Source: Verrucomicrobia bacterium GWC2_42_7 (GTDB lineage Bacteria > Verrucomicrobiota > Verrucomicrobiia > Opitutales > GWC2-42-7-A). Taken from it: 7,552 nt of DNA. This document shows, in pieces, positions 3,694-7,552 of the stretch. Where the stretch lies: contig MIDO01000021.1 of the NCBI GenBank assembly GCA_001831055.1, positions 1,519 through 9,070 of the forward strand. The letters are read 5' to 3'. The translations under genes and the position numbers were made by a program. How positions within the stretch are numbered: position 1 is the stretch's first letter; each line of letters begins with the position of its first letter. The notes below the pieces were generated by a model, which had not been told where the DNA came from, searched no databases, and worked only from the letters and a program-made list of their open reading frames with translations.

Positions 3694-6223
3694 GTCAGAC
3701 CTCGACCTCGGCACTTTATCTCAAGAGATAGATGATCCATCATATTCTCCTGGGGCGTCCCAAGCTCCCGCCAGATTCTCACGTAGTAGCCGAAATTCGG
3801 CAAAGTCAGAGCTAAAGAAACCAGATATCTTCGGAGCCATACTGGTGATTATGGTGTTTTTCTTTGTTGTCCTTGCGGGAATTAGCGGCTTTTTGTTCTT
3901 CGGGTTTCTAAATATGCCACCTGTCAATGAGCCCGCTTCACAACCCCAATCGCTGAAGCCAAAGGATCGCATAGCTTCCAAAGCGCGGCCTAATAAACAG
4001 CCAGCATCCTACCTTGCTCGAGAAGAAGATGTTTGGGGCTCCGTAAAGCCTGTTGCCCAAAAAGAAGAATTTTTATCAAAACAAGAGGCTCCAACTCAAA
4101 AAGAAGTAGTTGCCTCAACAAATCCATCGCCCAATATAAACGCCACGTTACCAACCCCCGTTGCGCTCGAAACAGAGAATAAAGTCACTGTTGAAAAAGA
4201 AATTCCTGTTACTACCAACAACAATGTGGCCTTGTCCTCAGAAATGGCAAATCCTGCCCCTGAGCCTTCCACACCCCATTTTTACGAACAAGGTTTAGAT
4301 CCAAAGCCAGTTGGTTCTGAGCTAATTAGTTCGCACAACCTTTCAACTTTATTGGAATCTGAATCAGTTGCCTTTTATGAGCTTCCCTTACCTGAACCAC
4401 CGCAACAAGTTACATCCATTGCTAATAATGTAAGCGAAAGCACGCCATCCATCGATGTCTTAAGTGACTTAGACCTAGAGGCCCTCGCGCAAATTGCCGA
4501 TGTTTCTAGCAAAGAACCCATTCCGTACGACATTAGCCTTGATGGGCTGGGTAGGGAGCTTTTGACAAATTACCAATTAGAACCACAAGCCCCTCTGGCT
4601 CTTGATAATAAAGTTAATTTTTCAGAAATAACTCAAAAAAATCTTTTAGAAGATACTGGCAATAAAATAAGTGAAAGTACGCCATCCATCGATGTTTTAA
4701 GTGACTTAGATATAGAAGCTCTCCCGCAAATTGCCGATGTTTCTGGCAAGGAACCCATTCCGTACGACATTAGCCTTGATGGTCTGAATAAGGAGCTTTT
4801 GACAAATTACCAATTAGAAGCACAAGCCCCTCTGGCTCTTGATAATAAAGTTAATTTTTCAGAAATAACTCAAAAAAATCTTTTAGAAGATACTGGCAAT
4901 AAAGTAAGCGAAAGTACGCCATCCATCGATGTTTTAAGTGATTTAGATATAGAAGTTCTTCCGCAAATTGCCGATATTTCTGGAAAAGAACCGCTTCCGT
5001 ACGACATTAGCCTTGATGGGCTGAGTAGGGAGCTTTTGACAAATTACCAATTAGAAGCACAAGGCCCTCTGGCTCTTGATAATAAAGCTAATTTTTCAGA
5101 AATAACCCCAAGAAATCTTTTAGAAAGCAGGCGCGTTCCTGAAAATAACCCAGTCGAAGCTCTTGCATTCGAAGAGGTTCCTGAAAATAATGAGGTTCTT
5201 GCGAACGCTCAGCCCCCCATAAATGTTCCATCAGGCATTGAATCCCAACCTGCAGCAGAATCCATGGGTTTTGAGAATTACTTCCCCTTCGATTTTTCAG
5301 CCAAGGCTCTAGATCAGACGACTTTCTTTGAATTACCTTTCGAGAATCGAAGCGTTTCATTAACTACCAATAACGAAATTCCCTCCCCAACTATCGATAT
5401 CCTCAGTGACTTAGAAGTAGGAGAAAAAGCCTCTCCATCGCATGTTGTTGATATTGCAAATGTCCAACCTCAGCCAATGGACTTATCTTTGTTTCAAGAA
5501 TTGGAGAATCCAAATTATCTATTCGACAGCAGTGTTTCATTGGAACGCCAAGACAAACCCGCTTTACAAACCGAAAAAACATCTCAGATCGTTCTTGATA
5601 ACACGCCCACTGAATCAATAGATAAACCTGCAGTAGCCCAATCTATCGCATCGGAATCGCAACCTAACCAATTAATAGCCAACGTTGAAGCTGCAAATGC
5701 TGCCGATCTCAATGCACTGAAAGAGGAAAAAACAACTCCATTACCTCAATCATTACAAGTTGGAAGTGTTGTCTCTCAAGCTACGGTTCCTCAAGAAACA
5801 CAAACGGCTAGTAAGCAAGTTTCTTTAGAACAAAAGGTTAATGAAGCTAAAAATAAACTTGAAGATGCATTAGACACTGTCGCTCTAACGCCCGTTTCCC
5901 CAAAAGGACAGCAAATAAAAGAGGTAAATGTTGTTCAAGATCAAGAGAGAGCACCCATTCTCAGCAAAAAAGAACGCTATCTCAACGCAGAGAACAAAAA
6001 ACTTGCCGATGAGAAAATCCAAAACATCGTGCGCAAACTACGCTTATCTGGCTTTGTCAATCGTGCAAGCAACAGTCGCTTCCTCCTCAACAACATAATT
6101 TTCAGCCTAGGGGATACCTTTGATCACGCAAATCACGAATTAACTTGGGTCGACATCGATCCCTCCGAAAGGCTCCTATTCTTCTCTGATAAAAACGGCG
6201 CCTATTACTGTAAGAAGTTTTAG
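3614..6223 (+). CDS. Large repeat-containing envelope protein with C-terminal beta-type domain, function unknown
   Basis: Up to 869 residues. One membrane helix at about 72-99 follows a basic, Ser-rich cytosolic N-terminus. Then comes a ~700-residue Pro/Glu/Asn/Ser-rich region, likely disordered and periplasmic. A predicted helix (about 750-800, rich in K, E and N) precedes a C-terminal domain at 801-869 (KLRLSGFV, SRFLLNN, FSLGD, LTWVDIDPSERLLFFSD). Three 79-residue repeats occupy 271-507, with a degenerate fourth from about 586. The overall plan (cytosolic tail, one helix, long linker, small periplasmic domain) matches the preceding gene and is also seen in GspB/TonB-type proteins that reach through the periplasm. 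The start is uncertain: the ATG at 3614 overlaps the previous gene by 80 bases with a weak ribosome site, ATG 3632 has none, and TTG 3680 has AAGAAG (3665-3670) nine bases upstream and overlaps by only 14. The frame itself is certain, given its length and in-frame repeats. Confidence 0.85.
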   Translation: MNLFLPMKQETITKNLSKKTRLLTLSKSDLDLGTLSQEIDDPSYSPGASQAPARFSRSSRNSAKSELKKPDIFGAILVIMVFFFVVLAGISGFLFFGFLNMPPVNEPASQPQSLKPKDRIASKARPNKQPASYLAREEDVWGSVKPVAQKEEFLSKQEAPTQKEVVASTNPSPNINATLPTPVALETENKVTVEKEIPVTTNNNVALSSEMANPAPEPSTPHFYEQGLDPKPVGSELISSHNLSTLLESESVAFYELPLPEPPQQVTSIANNVSESTPSIDVLSDLDLEALAQIADVSSKEPIPYDISLDGLGRELLTNYQLEPQAPLALDNKVNFSEITQKNLLEDTGNKISESTPSIDVLSDLDIEALPQIADVSGKEPIPYDISLDGLNKELLTNYQLEAQAPLALDNKVNFSEITQKNLLEDTGNKVSESTPSIDVLSDLDIEVLPQIADISGKEPLPYDISLDGLSRELLTNYQLEAQGPLALDNKANFSEITPRNLLESRRVPENNPVEALAFEEVPENNEVLANAQPPINVPSGIESQPAAESMGFENYFPFDFSAKALDQTTFFELPFENRSVSLTTNNEIPSPTIDILSDLEVGEKASPSHVVDIANVQPQPMDLSLFQELENPNYLFDSSVSLERQDKPALQTEKTSQIVLDNTPTESIDKPAVAQSIASESQPNQLIANVEAANAADLNALKEEKTTPLPQSLQVGSVVSQATVPQETQTASKQVSLEQKVNEAKNKLEDALDTVALTPVSPKGQQIKEVNVVQDQERAPILSKKERYLNAENKKLADEKIQNIVRKLRLSGFVNRASNSRFLLNNIIFSLGDTFDHANHELTWVDIDPSERLLFFSDKNGAYYCKKF
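4424..5134 (+). repeat. Three tandem 237-bp in-frame repeats
   Basis: The units are 4424-4660, 4661-4897 and 4898-5134, each exactly 79 codons and nearly identical in DNA. Each starts N(N/K)(V/I)SESTPSIDVLSDLD and ends NFSEIT(Q/P)(K/R)NLLE. Conserved words inside are PYDISLDGL and ELLTNYQLE. The second and third copies have mainly single-base differences, so the expansion is recent in evolutionary terms. Copy number could vary between strains. Confidence 0.97.
5369..5590 (+). repeat. Degenerate fourth copy of the 79-residue repeat
   Basis: The encoded segment starts NNEIPSPTIDILSDLEV, matching the repeat start NKVSESTPSIDVLSDLDI. It continues with DIANVQPQPMDLSLFQELENPNYLF, which parallels ADVSGKEPIPYDISLDGL..ELLTNYQLE. 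Similarity is at protein level, so this copy is older than the three tandem units. It is separated from them by about 78 residues. Confidence 0.6.
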
Positions 6224-6226
6224 AAA

Positions 6227-6466
6227 ATGGCGAGCAACACGGTGCGAAACTCCTCTCTCCTTGAGGGGAGAGAAGAATGCTTTCGGTCAGCTTCTTGGAA
6301 AATCAATGCTTTGGTGCTTAAAGCCTTCCAGACTCTAAGCACCAAAGGGCAGAGACTCATCTTTCGTTTTAAAAATCAGACTATAGTAAACATACTTGAG
6401 AATAGAGGTTTTGGAAAAACCATTCATTTGGCGCTTAAAGTGTTAAAAACTTTAAGCGCCAAATAG
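6227..6466 (+). CDS. Doubtful 79-residue ORF running through palindromes
   Basis: An open frame starts with ATG three bases after the preceding stop, in the same frame, with AAGAAG nine bases upstream of the ATG. I recognise no family. Much of it is the translation of three hairpins, and two segments (SWKINALVLKAFQTLSTK and GKTIHLALKVLKTLSAK) are similar because the DNA repeat is duplicated in frame. It may be chance, or a small protein made of repeat DNA as reported for palindromic elements in Rickettsia. I favour non-coding. Confidence 0.2.
   Translation: MASNTVRNSSLLEGREECFRSASWKINALVLKAFQTLSTKGQRLIFRFKNQTIVNILENRGFGKTIHLALKVLKTLSAK
6253..6272. repeat. 8-bp hairpin with TTGA loop
   Basis: CTCTCTCC (6253-6260) pairs with GGGGAGAG (6265-6272) through seven Watson-Crick pairs and one T-G wobble around TTGA. 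It begins 30 bases after the stop at 6223, a typical place for a 3' stem, but is followed by AAGAATGC rather than T residues. Confidence 0.55.
6309..6347. repeat. TTTGGYG-family hairpin, copy B
   Basis: CTTTGGTGCTTA (6309-6320) pairs perfectly with TAAGCACCAAAG (6336-6347). The inner bases continue pairing with single mismatches (AG/CT, CT/AG) around a TCC loop. It is a direct repeat of 6426-6464, including the flanking TTGGAAAA upstream of each. Confidence 0.8.
6426..6464. repeat. TTTGGYG-family hairpin, copy C
   Basis: ATTTGGCGCTTAAAGT (6426-6441) and 6449-6464 form a perfect 16-bp stem with a seven-base loop. Compared with copy B, the pair C6309-G6347 is replaced by A6426-T6464 and T6315-A6341 by C6432-G6458, so both arms changed together. 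It shares its terminal octamers with the hairpin at 1593-1634. Confidence 0.85.
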
Positions 6467-6540
6467 ACGGACAAAGAATCTCCTATGAGGTAAAAAAATG
6501 CCTCCTAATTCAACTCTTTTTACTATAGCACGAAAGAGGT

Positions 6541-7552
6541 TTATTTTTTTGTCAAATTTTCAATATGCTTAAACTTTGCAACCTTTTTAAGCTCATCGGA
6601 AATATACTTTATCTCTTCTGGAGTCAACCGAGCGTGATTGGGCAGATATAACCCAAATTCATGAACAATATTCGCCATTGGCAGGTTAGTGGGCCCATAT
6701 TTTTTAACCCAAAATGGATGTTGCCCGATATTTCCGCAAATAAGTGGACGACATTCTATTCCTTTGGAAATTAAATGCTTGTAAACCTCAAGTCTATTTT
6801 CGACAAGTATACCATATGCGAAATGAGACACAAAGTCGGATTCACTGGTTTGGCTCCAAAAATCTTTTAAGTGCTCGGAATAACATTTCCAGTTTCCTTG
6901 TCTGATTTTGGCATATTCGTCAATTTTCTTTAACTGGGATAGGCCTATAAACGCATTCAAGTCTGTAGAGCGCAAATTGAAACCAGAATAATAGAAAGTA
7001 TACAAGTCTCTGATCTCGTCGATGTTATATTCTTTTGTCCATGCGTCATGGTAGCTTTTTGAAACATCCCGGCCCCACCCATGGGAACGTATCGATAACA
7101 TCAAATTGTACAGTTTTTCATCATCCGTTACAACCATGCCCCCTTCTATGGTCGAAATATGGTGACCATAATAAAAAGAAAAAGATCCTGCTAATCCCAT
7201 AGAGCCGCACTTGCATCCTTTGTGTGTGCTAGCTAAAGCTTCACAGGAATCTTCGAGTAGTAGAACATCGTAACGCTTGCAAATATCGAGGATCTTATCC
7301 ATTTGATTTGCGTGACCAAGTACATGTACTAAAATAGCTAAGGCAGGCCGTTCTTTTTTACACAAATCCTCAAAATGCTGGATATCAAATCCTAAGTCAT
7401 TTCTATCACAATCGCATAACGAGACATCAAACCCCAATTGAATGAATGGAGTAACGGTTGTACACCAGGAAACAGCAGGTGCCACCACTTTTTTATTACG
7501 TAAATAGCCTCCTTCTGATAATGCCCAACCCATCAATAAATTTGCGGAGGAA
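6541..7552 (-). CDS. ColD/RfbH-like PLP-dependent nucleotide-sugar 3-dehydratase (N-terminus outside window)
   Basis: DegT/DnrJ/EryC1 superfamily. The frame is open to the right edge and begins SSANLLMGWALSEGG. ColD has the same motif about 55 residues in, so the full protein would be near 390. The TTG at 7534-7536 is therefore an internal codon. Visible motifs: APAVSWCTTV, AILVHVLGHANQMD, LLLEDSCEA (Asp for the PLP ring nitrogen), GSMGLAGSFSFYYGHHISTIEGGMVVTDD, RSHGWGRD, YYSGFNLRSTDLNAFIGLSQL and GIECRPLICGN. Where aminotransferases have the PLP lysine (SFYPTK), this protein has His (codon 7162-7164), the hallmark of ColD and RfbH/E1, which remove the C3 hydroxyl of a 4-keto-6-deoxy sugar nucleotide. 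These enzymes act in the cytosol in O-antigen deoxysugar synthesis. The overall pattern fits ColD (colitose pathway, GDP-sugar) better than RfbH, but the true substrate is unknown. No signal peptide is visible. Confidence 0.9.
   Translation of the reverse strand, partial: SSANLLMGWALSEGGYLRNKKVVAPAVSWCTTVTPFIQLGFDVSLCDCDRNDLGFDIQHFEDLCKKERPALAILVHVLGHANQMDKILDICKRYDVLLLEDSCEALASTHKGCKCGSMGLAGSFSFYYGHHISTIEGGMVVTDDEKLYNLMLSIRSHGWGRDVSKSYHDAWTKEYNIDEIRDLYTFYYSGFNLRSTDLNAFIGLSQLKKIDEYAKIRQGNWKCYSEHLKDFWSQTSESDFVSHFAYGILVENRLEVYKHLISKGIECRPLICGNIGQHPFWVKKYGPTNLPMANIVHEFGLYLPNHARLTPEEIKYISDELKKVAKFKHIENLTKK

Larger units (their letters stand above)
6224..6540. other. Convergent intergenic gap with hairpins
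   Basis: A 317-base gap between the repeat-protein stop (+) and the ColD-like stop (-). Apart from the doubtful ORF it holds three hairpins, listed separately. No T-run follows any of them on either strand, so 3'-end formation here is either rho-dependent or relies on the hairpins as barriers. Confidence 0.7.

Noticed and set aside
4424..5134. CRISPR-like array or intergenic satellite
   Set aside because: Units are 237 bp, directly adjacent without spacers, and in frame within a long coding region.
7534..7536. TTG as the start of the minus-strand sugar enzyme
   Set aside because: The codons upstream to the window edge encode SSANLL, a conserved motif of the family, so the gene continues outside.

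Overview
The window looks like a piece of a Gram-negative bacterial chromosome of moderate-to-low GC. An alphaproteobacterium is my best guess, possibly one of the host-associated Holosporales-type lineages. The pointers are the gene set (B12-dependent methylmalonyl-CoA mutase, UPF0102/YraN, an FtsB-like divisome protein, a nucleotide-sugar PLP enzyme) and intergenic gaps packed with palindromic elements. The taxonomic guess is inference; no rRNA or other marker gene is present.

Layout, left to right. (1) Bases 1-1180 (+) hold the C-terminal half of methylmalonyl-CoA mutase, cut by the window edge. (2) Bases 1181-1874 are a 694-base convergent gap with no convincing gene. It holds two inverted copies of a ~124-base hairpin element, several smaller hairpins and a 9-bp tandem repeat. 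(3) Bases 1875-2627 (-) hold an FtsB/DivIC-like gene followed 24 bases later by yraN, probably one transcript. (4) Bases 2628-2787 are a divergent gap with overlapping sigma70-like promoters facing both ways. (5) Bases 2788-6223 (+) hold two overlapping genes for single-pass envelope proteins with long low-complexity linkers. Their last ~70 residues are related to each other, and the second carries three near-identical 79-residue repeats. (6) Bases 6224-6540 are a second convergent gap, again rich in hairpins, with one doubtful small ORF. (7) Bases 6541-7552 (-) hold a ColD/RfbH-like member of the DegT aminotransferase superfamily whose PLP lysine position is histidine, truncated at the right edge.

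How the parts relate. The mutase belongs to propionate/succinyl-CoA metabolism, and the minus-strand pair to division and an unassigned nuclease-like family. The plus-strand pair is probably a co-translated envelope module of unknown function. The right-edge enzyme suggests that a surface-polysaccharide (deoxysugar) locus begins beyond the window.

The most unusual signal is in the gaps. The two large hairpin elements differ at 16 of 85 core positions, yet at least four base pairs are preserved by paired changes, so the folded form appears to be conserved. A second hairpin family with TTTGGYG...CRCCAAA ends occurs in both convergent gaps and in no other place that I found.
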